NCBI GenBank assembly: GCA_947468275.1
Contig: CANIKO010000005.1
Location: 124,001-188,000, forward strand
DNA: 64,000 nt
Origin: Bacteroidota bacterium
GTDB lineage: Bacteria > Bacteroidota > Bacteroidia > NS11-12g > UBA9320
Direction: 5' to 3'
Within the stretch, counting starts at the first letter, position 1. Each line of letters begins with the position of its first letter. The position numbers and the translations under genes are program-made. The notes under the pieces are model-generated. The model did no database searches, was not told the origin of the DNA, and saw only the letters and a list, made by a program, of their open reading frames with translations. Shown piece after piece: positions 9,600 to 18,800 of the stretch.

Positions 9600-10529
9600 A
9601 TGAGCATTCGTTTTACTATAAAATTCCCTATAGAGCCTTTTAAAATTATTAATGAGGACAGTGAAATGGTATTGATAGGTTCGTGCTTTACCGAGCATAT
9701 TGGCAATAAACTGAACCAAGCCGGATTTAAAACTACCATCAATCCGTTTGGGATTTTGTTCAATCCCTTGTCCATAGCCAATTCTATTCAACGAATTCTG
9801 AATTTGGAGGTTTATAAAAAAGAAGATTTAACACAAAATCAGGAAGAACGATTTGTGTCGTTGGATCATCACGGGCGGTTTTCGGGCCATGATGCCGATA
9901 AAGTAATAGAAGAAATAAATGTCTCATTATTGGCCGCCAATCATAGTATTAAAACTGCGGATGTAATGATTATAACTCTTGGCTCGGCCTGGGTTTATAA
10001 GCATTTAGAAAAAAATAAAATAGTGGCCAATTGCCACAAAATAGCCAACCATCAATTTGAAAAACAACTGCTAAGTATTGACGCAATTGTAACTGCATTA
10101 AACCAAACCATAAAAGCTTTAAAAATTCAAAATCAGGGATTGAGAATTGTGTTTACCATTAGCCCTGTAAAGCATTTGCGCGATGGCGTTATCGAAAATC
10201 AGCGCAGCAAAGCCACCTTGATTTTAGCACTAAATGAGGTGTTAAAATCCGGGGAAGAAAACCTTTATTATTTTCCGGTGTATGAAATAGTGACGGACGA
10301 ATTACGCGATTATCGTTTTTTTGAAACCGACCATGCTCATCCCAATCAGCTGGCTATAGACTATGTTTGGCAACGATTTACCGAAACTTGTTTTACCGAG
10401 AAAGCTATTGAAAAAGCCACAGAAGCTGAAATTTTGAGCAAAGCCTTGGCTCATAAAACATTGCATACAGAAAGTGCGAATGAAAATTTGGAGCAAAAAA
10501 TTAAAAGGTATTTAGACCGATATAAGTAG
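9600..10529 (+). CDS. GSCFA family protein (SGNH-like hydrolase fold)
   Basis: A 309-residue protein of the GSCFA family, named after the motif seen here as IGSCFTEHIG (about residues 26-35). Further conserved segments are NPFGILFNPLSIA, ITLGSAWVY, FTISPVKHLRDG and the C-terminal ETDHAHPNQLAIDYVW, whose Asp-x-x-His arrangement could complete a Ser/Asp/His-type site. The family is thought to be SGNH-hydrolase-like, but no substrate is established. No signal peptide is seen, so it is probably cytoplasmic. It is separated from the cargo cluster by a terminator. Confidence 0.88.
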   Translation: MSIRFTIKFPIEPFKIINEDSEMVLIGSCFTEHIGNKLNQAGFKTTINPFGILFNPLSIANSIQRILNLEVYKKEDLTQNQEERFVSLDHHGRFSGHDADKVIEEINVSLLAANHSIKTADVMIITLGSAWVYKHLEKNKIVANCHKIANHQFEKQLLSIDAIVTALNQTIKALKIQNQGLRIVFTISPVKHLRDGVIENQRSKATLILALNEVLKSGEENLYYFPVYEIVTDELRDYRFFETDHAHPNQLAIDYVWQRFTETCFTEKAIEKATEAEILSKALAHKTLHTESANENLEQKIKRYLDRYK

Positions 10530-10576
10530 GTACTAAAATTTAGAAGAACTATGTGAAAACCTATGCTCCTATGGTA

Positions 10577-10679
10577 CTATGTGGTTCAAAAAAAAGGTTT
10601 ATACCAAAAGTTGAACCACATAGGACATAGAAAACATAGAAGGCCACATAGAAATTTATTGATTTGCTATGTGGTTCAA
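10577..10679. repeat. CTATGTGGTTCAA intergenic repeat with hairpin
   Basis: CTATGTGGTTCAA occurs at 10577-10589 and 10667-10679, and its exact reverse complement at 10611-10623. Between them ACATAG recurs four times. The first two copies can form a 13-bp stem; CCACATAG (10644-10651) can pair with the last copy. It resembles degraded intergenic palindromic repeats and makes the small plus-strand reading frame here non-genuine. Confidence 0.75.
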
Positions 10680-10720
10680 AAAAAAATAAATAATAAAAGA
10701 CATCTTCAACCCCAGCCGTC

Positions 10721-10728
10721 TATTTTTG
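10721..10728 (+). promoter_or_regulatory. -7 promoter box
   Basis: TATTTTTG fits TAnnTTTG and ends 9 nt before the ATG at 10738, implying an almost leaderless transcript. No clear -33 element. Confidence 0.4.
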
Positions 10729-10737
10729 TAATAGGTA

Positions 10738-11661
10738 ATGAAAACAGTTTTAGTAACAGGAAGCAATGGATTGCTCGGCCAAAAGTTAACGGATTTATAT
10801 CTTCAAAATTTGGAGGTAAAACTAATTGCTACGGGCCGCGGCATTAATCGGCATCCTATAAAACAAGGCTATACTTATTCTGAATTGGATATTACCAATC
10901 CGCAGCAAGTGCAGCAAGTGATTGAAAAATACCTCCCCGATTGCATTATTCACACTGCCGCCATGACCAATGTTGATGCTTGCGAACTGGACCATGAAGC
11001 TTGTGTATTGCAAAATATAAGGGCTGTGGAAAATGTAGTAAATGCTGCAAAAAATGTAAATGCTCATTTGATTCATTTGTCCACTGATTTTATTTTTGAT
11101 GGTACTGCAGGGCCGTATAAGGAAGATGCCACGCCCCATCCTTTAAGTTTTTATGGCGACTCAAAATTGCAAGCCGAACAAATTGTGATGAATGGTTCTG
11201 ATAATTGGGCTATAGCCCGAACAGTGCTGGTGTATGGACTGGTGGCCGATATGAGCCGCAGCAATATAGTATTGTGGGCCAAAGATGCTTTAGAAAATAG
11301 AAAACCTATAAAAGTGGTGGATGACCAATACCGTACCCCAACATTAGCCGAAGATTTAGCAATAGGTTGCTGCCTTTTAGAGCAACACGAAGCCAAAGGT
11401 ATTTATAATATTTCGGGTAAAGATTACATGAATATTTATGAATTGGTGAGCCGTGTAGCCAATTATTTTGGGTATGAAATGGATAATGTAACCAAGGTAA
11501 ACAGCGATACCCTTAGCCAACCCGCCAAGCGACCTCCAGTTACAGGATTTGATATTTCAAAAGCTATGAAGGAATTACAATATAATCCGCATAGCTTTGA
11601 AGAAGGAATTGAAATTGTGCAAAAGCAATTTGAAAATTTTACCGGTTTAAAAGCAACGTAA
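10738..11661 (+). CDS. RmlD-like NAD(P)-dependent sugar-nucleotide reductase/epimerase
   Basis: A 307-residue extended SDR protein. The Rossmann signature GSNGLLG is at residues 8-14, an IHTAAMTNVDACE segment typical of dTDP-4-dehydrorhamnose reductase (RmlD) is near 76-88, LSTDFIFDG is near 115, and the catalytic YxxxK is YGDSK near 138-142. The family reduces dTDP-4-keto-6-deoxysugars, but no rmlA, rmlB or rmlC gene is adjacent, so the exact substrate is open and I give no symbol. It could supply a deoxysugar donor to the glycosyltransferases elsewhere in the window (inference). Confidence 0.85.
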   Translation: MKTVLVTGSNGLLGQKLTDLYLQNLEVKLIATGRGINRHPIKQGYTYSELDITNPQQVQQVIEKYLPDCIIHTAAMTNVDACELDHEACVLQNIRAVENVVNAAKNVNAHLIHLSTDFIFDGTAGPYKEDATPHPLSFYGDSKLQAEQIVMNGSDNWAIARTVLVYGLVADMSRSNIVLWAKDALENRKPIKVVDDQYRTPTLAEDLAIGCCLLEQHEAKGIYNISGKDYMNIYELVSRVANYFGYEMDNVTKVNSDTLSQPAKRPPVTGFDISKAMKELQYNPHSFEEGIEIVQKQFENFTGLKAT

Positions 11662-11686
11662 TATTTACAAAAAGACTCTAATCATT

Positions 11687-14029
11687 ATGAATAAAAAAAT
11701 TCTTGCACTACTATTAATAGCATTTTCAAGTTCGCTATTTGCTTATGACAAGCCTAATAGTATAGCCTATTATCCGTCAACAAAAGCTTATTTTATTTCT
11801 AATTTGGTAGGGAAAACAATTACCCGATTGGACTCGAATTATGATAAAACTGAAGTTATTACAGGGTTAATACGGCCAAAAGATATTTTATTTGCCTCTT
11901 TTGGTCCTTATAACGGATTATTGATTTTGGACAGCAATGAAGTTAAAGTATATGATGCCGATGGATATTCATTTATAAATTCCTTTGTAGTTCCTGGAGC
12001 TATAGATATGGAGGATGCCGAAGCCGATAAAACTACAAGTGGAGTATTTTATATCAGCGATCCTAAGGCCCACAAAATTTTTAGGGTTGAAATTGGTCCC
12101 GCGCCATTTTATCAGCCTAGCTTTGCAACATTAAGTACAGCTGTCCGCAATCCAAAAGCTTTATTATTTGATAGTAAAAATCGGTTATTGGTAACTTCCG
12201 ATACTACAAAAACACCAGTTTATTCAATAAATACCACTACTGGAAATGCCACACTTATCAATACAACAACCATTGATAATATTAATAGTATAGAAGAAGA
12301 TGTTCAGGGGAATTTTTATGCAACAAGTTGGGGCGACAATTATTTTTATAGGTTGGATAAGAATTTTAATAATGCTCAAGGGTTGGCTATGTATAGCAAA
12401 CCGGCCGGATTGCTATTCAATAAAGTATACGATGTAATTGTAATAGCGTGTTCCAATTGCAATAAAGTGGAGTTTTATAAATTGCACATGGTTTATATTA
12501 ACGATGTGGATACCGCGCAGTGTCCAAGTGATAGTTTTAATATCAATATCAGTTTACAATATAAAGGAAAGGGGACATACAATTCGGGCAATACATTTTA
12601 TGCTGAACTGTCGGATGGTAATGGTAAATTTTCTTCAGCTTTAATAATTGGTAGTGTAAAGTCTACTGTTGAACCTTCCTATTACCGAGTGACATTGCCA
12701 AAAGGCAAACGCTTTTATGGAAGTAATTATAAAATTAGGATTCGCAGTACAAGCCCGGCTTTTTATAGTATTAATGAAATAGAAACCGCGGTTCCTTATG
12801 TGCCAACCATTGATATCAGTATTAAGGATACCCTGTTATTTTGCAAAACTACAACCTTAACATTAGGGACAAATAAAGATATAGACTCAGGTTTTGTGAA
12901 TTATTTATGGTATGAAAACGGCAAAAAAATAAGCAATTCATCAAGCACTTATCTGAAAACATATACATCCCAAGCTAAAATTAGATTACTGAAGTCTCCA
13001 ATTTCTAGTAAATGTGTTTTAAGAGATTCGGTGGTTATAAAGCCCTCTTCTACACTATTAATTCCGTTTAAAGACACTCTAAAGGCGTGTGAAAAGTCAT
13101 GGATAAATATAGGTGGAGATTCTATAAGCAATACAAAAATAGAATGGACAAGTAAAAAATATCCAGTTGTAAAGACAGAATTTAATCCAAAATATCAATT
13201 AAATTTTAACGATACATTTTTAGTGAAAGTGACATCAACCACAGGTTCTTGCTCGTCACAGAAAAATATTTATGCTTATGCACAACCGAGACCAGGTTAT
13301 TATTTGAGCAAAACAAAGTGGATGGCATGCAATACAAATCCAGTGGGGATTAATCCTCAATATATAGCCGGCAATGAAAATAATTTGAAGTTCAAGTGGC
13401 AACCGGGAGCCAATTTGTTGGATTCAACAAATGTATATTCCATGTTTACAAACAAGAACGGTGGAATATATAACTACAAATTTTTAGCAATTGATACGGT
13501 TTATAATTGCTATGATTCTCTGTTGGTTACTATCAATAATTTTGAACAGCCTGCTAAACCAATATTAAAAGAAAATACGAACGGAGTTGTAATTGGAAAT
13601 TATGAATCCAAAGTTTCTTATCGATGGCTAAAAAACGGGAAAATTGTTTCTCAATCTGCCAAAGATTCACAATTTGTAATACAATCCGGCGATACCAAAT
13701 GGGGAAGTTATAGGGTAGTTGCATCGTCATCTGATAGCGTTTATTGTGCAGATACATCTGCTATATTTACTTTAACCAACCCCAATGCTATAAATACTTT
13801 AAATAAAAATGCTTTGATAGTCTACCCAAATCCTGCTAGTAATAAGATTTTTATTAATGGTTTAAGAAACGGAATTGAAATAAAAATAATAGATATAAGT
13901 GGCAGGGAAATGAAATCTGAAAAGTTGGTGAACAATGAAATAAATATTAATGGCCTTGTGGCAGGATTATATTTTATTAGGATTAATTTTGAAGGCACAA
14001 TTATCTCAGCTAATTTTATAAAACAATAG
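11687..14029 (+). CDS. secreted propeller-like protein with T9SS type A sorting domain
   Basis: A 780-residue exported protein. After the signal peptide (residues 1-19, ending SLFA) come about 250 residues with NHL/SMP-30-like propeller repeats (KPNSIAYYPSTKAYFISN, NPKALLFDSKNRLLVTSD, INSIEEDVQGNFYATSWG). Next is a region with a CSNCNK motif and Ig-like beta segments containing isolated Cys. The last 75 residues (LIVYPNPASNKIFINGL to AGLYFIRINF) form a type A sorting domain. It lies 25 nt after the RmlD-like gene and may share its promoter. Binding or sensing at the cell surface is plausible; no catalytic residues are evident. Confidence 0.82.
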   Translation: MNKKILALLLIAFSSSLFAYDKPNSIAYYPSTKAYFISNLVGKTITRLDSNYDKTEVITGLIRPKDILFASFGPYNGLLILDSNEVKVYDADGYSFINSFVVPGAIDMEDAEADKTTSGVFYISDPKAHKIFRVEIGPAPFYQPSFATLSTAVRNPKALLFDSKNRLLVTSDTTKTPVYSINTTTGNATLINTTTIDNINSIEEDVQGNFYATSWGDNYFYRLDKNFNNAQGLAMYSKPAGLLFNKVYDVIVIACSNCNKVEFYKLHMVYINDVDTAQCPSDSFNINISLQYKGKGTYNSGNTFYAELSDGNGKFSSALIIGSVKSTVEPSYYRVTLPKGKRFYGSNYKIRIRSTSPAFYSINEIETAVPYVPTIDISIKDTLLFCKTTTLTLGTNKDIDSGFVNYLWYENGKKISNSSSTYLKTYTSQAKIRLLKSPISSKCVLRDSVVIKPSSTLLIPFKDTLKACEKSWINIGGDSISNTKIEWTSKKYPVVKTEFNPKYQLNFNDTFLVKVTSTTGSCSSQKNIYAYAQPRPGYYLSKTKWMACNTNPVGINPQYIAGNENNLKFKWQPGANLLDSTNVYSMFTNKNGGIYNYKFLAIDTVYNCYDSLLVTINNFEQPAKPILKENTNGVVIGNYESKVSYRWLKNGKIVSQSAKDSQFVIQSGDTKWGSYRVVASSSDSVYCADTSAIFTLTNPNAINTLNKNALIVYPNPASNKIFINGLRNGIEIKIIDISGREMKSEKLVNNEININGLVAGLYFIRINFEGTIISANFIKQ

Positions 14030-14044
14030 CTTTACTTACTCATT

Positions 14045-14188
14045 ATGAAACCTAATCCAACCCGAAACGAATTTATTAATCAGATGCTAATATCTGAAGT
14101 ATTGGTTACTGCAATAGTCTTTATTGGGGTTTATTTTATTTTCCGTAATTTCATGAAAAAGGGGAATACCGACAAGGATAATAAGTAA
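14045..14188 (+). CDS. small single-pass membrane protein (47 aa)
   Basis: ATG at 14045 opens a 47-codon frame ending TAA at 14188. A polar N-terminus of 17 residues is followed by one hydrophobic helix (about residues 18-36, VLVTAIVFIGVYFIF) and a Lys-rich tail. It lies 16 nt after the cargo gene and 16 nt before the next membrane protein gene, so co-transcription is likely. No homolog recognised; the clear helix and tight spacing are the support. Confidence 0.55.
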   Translation: MKPNPTRNEFINQMLISEVLVTAIVFIGVYFIFRNFMKKGNTDKDNK

Positions 14189-14204
14189 ACTTAATAACCT
14201 AGGC

Positions 14205-14711
14205 ATGCTGCCATATATTCGTTTAATTCACATAGTTTTTGGGGTGATTTGGGCAGGTGCTAATATCTTTTTAACCTTATTTGTTTATCCTGCTGCCCAA
14301 AAAAGTGGCAAGGCCGGAAATGAGTTTTTAAAAATTCTTCCAAAAACAAATAATATGCCAATGTTTATGACTGCTTCAGGGCTTATTACAATTGTTTCAG
14401 GCATTTGGATGATTTATTATTTTTCAGCAGGATTCAATCTTAGTTATTTTAATTCCTCGTTTGGTAAGTGTATTTTAACCGGAGGAATATTGACAATTAT
14501 TGCATTTTTAAACGGAGTATTAATTATTCGCCAAGCAGGTTTAGAACTTGATAAAATAGGAGCGCAGCTGGAAAAATCAAATGAATTACCTCCCTTAGAA
14601 GTCTTAAATAAAATAGAACTATTGAGTAACAGAATAATAAAAGCCACGGCTTTTGAAGCACTACTATTATTTCTAGCCACACTATTAATGGCGGCCGCTA
14701 GATATATTTAA
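14205..14711 (+). CDS. four-helix integral membrane protein (DUF2269/CopD-like)
   Basis: A 168-residue inner-membrane protein with four predicted helices (about 3-25, 52-72, 86-107 and 145-165). The first carries a His followed by GVIWAGANIF, a pattern seen in DUF2269 and related CopD/HemJ-like membrane families where the His may bind haem or metal. A hydrophilic loop lies between helices 3 and 4. Family placement is by pattern only and the role is unknown. It ends 18 nt before the convergent lspA stop. Confidence 0.7.
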   Translation: MLPYIRLIHIVFGVIWAGANIFLTLFVYPAAQKSGKAGNEFLKILPKTNNMPMFMTASGLITIVSGIWMIYYFSAGFNLSYFNSSFGKCILTGGILTIIAFLNGVLIIRQAGLELDKIGAQLEKSNELPPLEVLNKIELLSNRIIKATAFEALLLFLATLLMAAARYI

Positions 14712-14729
14712 GAGAATTTTAGAAATGAA

Positions 14730-15416
14730 TTAAATATCGGCACTATTAGCCGAAACGTCTGATACGTCTTCCGTTTCTTTTTCTGAAACATCATTATCAT
14801 TACTAATAATTGGTTCTTCCAATTTATTTCCAAAAAACTTTTTCTGAAACACGATGATAGAAATAACTCCTGTGCTTATACTGGCATCAGCGATATTAAA
14901 AATAGGACGGAAAAAAGTAAAATCCTGACCTGCCCAAAAAGGAAACCAGGATGGATAGTGGGTTTCAACAATTGGGAAATACAACATATCAACTACTCTT
15001 CCTAAAAAGAATTTTCCGCTGCCATAAGTTACAAGTTCTTTAAACCAAACCCCATAAAAAACACTGTCGATTATATTACCAATGGCTCCGGCAAGAATAA
15101 GAGCAATACATGCAATTAATCCAACATGTGCCTGCGAACGAATTTGTTTTAATAGATACCAAACTATTCCGGCAACTGCCAATAAACGAAAAGTTGTGAG
15201 GATTAATTTTCCGCTTACACCACCTAATTCCACACCAAACGCCATACCGTTATTTTCAGTAAAATGGAGATAAAACCAGTTGCCTAACATTGATTTTGTT
15301 TGGCCCAAATACATGTGTTTAAGTACCCAAATTTTTAAAGATTGGTCAATAGCAAGTACTGATATTAAGATAATAGCTGCTAAAACGTAGGAGTACTTTT
15401 TATTTAATGCTTTCAA
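14730..15416 (-). CDS. lspA: lipoprotein signal peptidase (signal peptidase II)
   Basis: Inner-membrane aspartic protease that removes the signal peptide from diacylglyceryl-prolipoproteins. The 228-residue protein has four helices and the family motifs: FTENNGMAFGV, GNIIDSVFYG, GRVVDMLYFP with the first catalytic Asp, and FNIADASISTG with the second. It is longer than usual LspA because of an insert in the periplasmic loop (THYPSWFPFWAGQDF) and an acidic C-terminal tail of about 38 residues. It is the last gene of the ileS-DksA-like-lspA operon, 5 nt after the preceding stop. Confidence 0.95.
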   Translation of the reverse strand: MKALNKKYSYVLAAIILISVLAIDQSLKIWVLKHMYLGQTKSMLGNWFYLHFTENNGMAFGVELGGVSGKLILTTFRLLAVAGIVWYLLKQIRSQAHVGLIACIALILAGAIGNIIDSVFYGVWFKELVTYGSGKFFLGRVVDMLYFPIVETHYPSWFPFWAGQDFTFFRPIFNIADASISTGVISIIVFQKKFFGNKLEEPIISNDNDVSEKETEDVSDVSANSADI

Positions 15417-15421
15417 AGGTT

Positions 15422-15808
15422 CTATTTGTATTGTTTAAGTTTAGCTTCCATACTTTGTGTTGTATGGGGCACCGCCATCAACCTTTCTTTAGCTATTAAT
15501 TTGCCAGTAATTTTACAAATTCCATAGGTTTTATTTTCAATTCTAAGAAGCGCCATTTCAAGGTTATCAATAAACTTTCTTTGTCTGCCTGCTAATTGCG
15601 AATTGCTTTCTTTTAATAAAGTGGAACTACCGTCTTCCATTGTTTTGTATACACTTCCAGTGTCATCAGTTCCGTTTGAATTATTGGCCGATTCGGTAAG
15701 GTCCTTTAATTCAGCCTTGGCTGATTCTAATTTTCTTAAAATAAGTGCTTTAAATTCCTGAAGTTCTTGGTCGTTGTAGCGTGTTCTTTCTTTATTTTCT
15801 AATTCCAT
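15422..15808 (-). CDS. TraR/DksA-family protein lacking the zinc-finger cysteines
   Basis: A 128-residue protein with an N-terminal coiled-coil-like region (about 10-45) and the DksA/TraR C-terminal motif (RIENKTYGICKITGKLIAKERL, then AVP). Related proteins act on RNA polymerase through the secondary channel. The four zinc-binding Cys of classic DksA are reduced here to one (YGIC); the others are T, T/H and M/K residues, so zinc binding is unlikely. It overlaps the 3' end of ileS by 17 nt and is followed by lspA, indicating coupled translation. Confidence 0.85.
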   Translation of the reverse strand: MELENKERTRYNDQELQEFKALILRKLESAKAELKDLTESANNSNGTDDTGSVYKTMEDGSSTLLKESNSQLAGRQRKFIDNLEMALLRIENKTYGICKITGKLIAKERLMAVPHTTQSMEAKLKQYK

Positions 15809-18800
15809 AAACCTTATTAATTAATATTTTTACTTCAATTCCGTTTATATCTGTAATTTCACCTTCTGTTAATTCTTCTAAAATTATAGAATCTGCCAAA
15901 ATTTCGTTGCAAATATAATTTTTGAAAAGCAATAAGGTGCTATCGATATCTTGATGTGGAGTAATCTTAACCGTTATACGGTCATTTACCTCATATCCAT
16001 TGTCTTTGCGCATGTTCTGAATTTTATTCACAATTTCGCGAGCCAATCCTTCCAGTTTTAATTTATCAGAAATTGTAAGGTCTAAGGCTACTGTAATTTT
16101 GCCATTAACCGCTACTTGCCAGCCTTCTACATCCTTTGTGACGATCTCTACTTCATCTCTGTTAATGGTAAACGAACCATTAGATAATTTGATATCTAGA
16201 CTGCCATTTAGATCTAAAATATTTAAATCTTTATCTGTAAACGTATTGACGGCAATACTAATTTCTTTCATGGCGGAACCAGCTCTTGGACCTAATTTTT
16301 TAAAATCAGGTTTGGCCGATTTAATGATTATAGATTCCTCTCCGTCGTGCAAAAAGTTTATTTCCTTAATATTTACTTCTGATAAAATAAGGTCTTTTAC
16401 TAATTCCACCTGTTCTTCAAAATGTTTGTCGAGTACTGGAATAAGTATGCTTTGTAATGGTTGGCGAACTTTTATTTTTTCCTTTTTACGTATAGCCAAT
16501 ACCATGCTGCAAATTTGCTGTGCCAGTTCCATTCGTTCTAAAAGTGCTGTATCTATTCGTTCTAAATTAGCGTGTAACAAATCGGTTAAATGAACGGACT
16601 CATGCTTTAAAGGTGTATTATTGGCAATAGCTTTTTCTCTAATGTTTAACGTCATATTGTTGTATAACCATTCTGAAAAGAAAGGGGCAATCGGGCTCAT
16701 CAATTGACTAACAACTACCAAACATTCTTGTAACGTTTCAAAAGCGGCTTGTTTATCTTCAGAAGATTCACTCTTCCAAAAACGGCGACGTGACAGGCGA
16801 ACAAACCAATTACTTAAATTGTCATTTACAAAATCCTGAATGGCTCGTGTCGCAATATGGGGTTCAAAATTATCAAGGCTTTCTCTCACATCTACCAAAA
16901 GTTTATGCAGAGCAGATAAAATCCATTTGTCGAGTTCTGAAAGTTTATCCCAACTTATTCGGTTGTTTTCATAATCGGTAAATCCATCTAGATTGGCATA
17001 CAAGGCAAAAAAAGAATAGGTATTATAAAGAGTCCCGAAAAATTTACGCTGAGTTTCAGCTAACCCCTCTATATCAAATTTTAAGTTTTCCCACGGAGCA
17101 GCATTTCCAATTAAATACCAACGGGTGGCATCGGCTCCAAATTGATTTATTGTTTCAAATGGGTCAACGGTATTGCCCAATCGTTTACTCATTTTATTGC
17201 CGTTTTTATCCAATACAAGTCCGTTGGCCACTACATTTTTATAAGCCACAGAATCAAAAAGCATAGTGGAAATTGTGTGTAATGTAAAGAACCAACCACG
17301 AGTTTGATCAACACCTTCGGCGATAAAGTCGGCAGGGAAGGCCCCATCAAATCCTTTGCCAAATGGTGAGTTTGAATCAGACTTATTTAATCCCCATTGG
17401 GCATAAGGCATAGCACCGCTGTCAAACCATACATCAATTAGGTCTGTTTCTCGGGTCATCGGCTTGCCACTTGATGAAACTAATATGATATTATCGACAT
17501 ATGGACGATGTAAATCCAAACCATGTCCGCTTTCAAAGGCAGATTCCGTCATAAATCCGGCTTTAACAGATTTGGCTGCTTCCTCTTTTAATTCTTCAAT
17601 AGAGCCTATGCAGATTTCTTCTGTTCCGTCTTCCGTTCTCCAAATTGGCAATGGTGTTCCCCAATAACGGCTGCGGCTAAGGTTCCAGTCTACAATATTT
17701 TCTAACCAATTACCAAAACGCCCTTCGCCCGTATGTTCCGGCTTCCAGTTAATCGTTTTGTTAAGTTCTATAAGTCGGGCCTTAACGGCAGTGGTTTTAA
17801 TAAACCAACTTTCCATTGGGTAGTATAAAATCGGTTTATCGGTTCTCCAGCAATGCGGGTAACTGTGCTCGTATTTTTCTACTTTAAAGGCCTTATTTTC
17901 TTCCTTTAATTTTATGGCTAATTCTACATCCACTGATTTTTCAGGCGGAGTGGTGTAATACTCGTTTTTAACAAATTTCCCTGCAAACTCGCCCATTTCC
18001 TTAACAAATTTTCCTTGTAAATTTACTAAAGGAACCAATTTGTCATCCTCGTTCATTATCAACATAGCTGGAACACCGGCTTGTTTGGCAACACGAGCAT
18101 CATCAGCCCCAAAGGTTGGAGCGATGTGAACAATGCCAGTTCCTTCCTCCGTACTTACAAAATCTCCAGCAATAACTACAAATGCTTTATTAGGATTTTC
18201 AGCCGGTAAGGTATAAGGCAAAAGTTGTTCGTAGGAAGAACCAATTAGGTCTTTACCTGTAAATTCAGTAATTATCTGGAAAGGGATTTTTTTATCACCC
18301 GGTTTATACTCTTCAAAATTCAGTTCCGAATCGTCTTCTGAAAAGAATTTTTTAACCAAATCTTTGGCCAATATGACTTGAACAGGTTGGAAGGTATATT
18401 GGTTATAGGTTTTAATTAAAGTATATTTAATTTTAGGGCCAACGGCCAAGGCGGTATTGCTGGGTAAAGTCCATGGAGTGGTGGTCCAAGCAAGAAAATA
18501 TGTATTAAGTTCTAAAAGGTTATTAAATTCAATAAGATTTCCTTTTAGTTTAAATTGAGCTACAACTGTGGTGTCTTTTACGTCTCTGTATGTTCCAGGT
18601 TGATTTAATTCATGAGAACTTAATCCCGTGCCAGCGGCAGGCGAGTATGGCTGGATGGTGTAGCCTTTGTATAGATATCCTTTTTTATAAATCTCTTTAA
18701 GCAGGTACCAAACGGTTTCAATGTATTCATTTTCATAGGTTACATAAGGATTATCAAGATCTACCCAATAACCAATTCGTTCGGTTAATTCATCCCAGAC

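Noticed and set aside
9383-9781. 132-codon minus-strand open frame
   Set aside because: Spans the terminator and is antisense to two well-supported genes.
10563-10847. 94-codon plus-strand open frame
   Set aside because: Consists of the CTATGTGG repeat and then overlaps the RmlD-like gene in another frame.
10738-11661. A dTDP-rhamnose biosynthesis cluster
   Set aside because: Only an RmlD-like reductase is present; rmlA, rmlB and rmlC are not in the window.
16099-16593. 164-codon plus-strand open frame
   Set aside because: Lies wholly antisense to ileS, whose motifs are intact; no start context or family signal.
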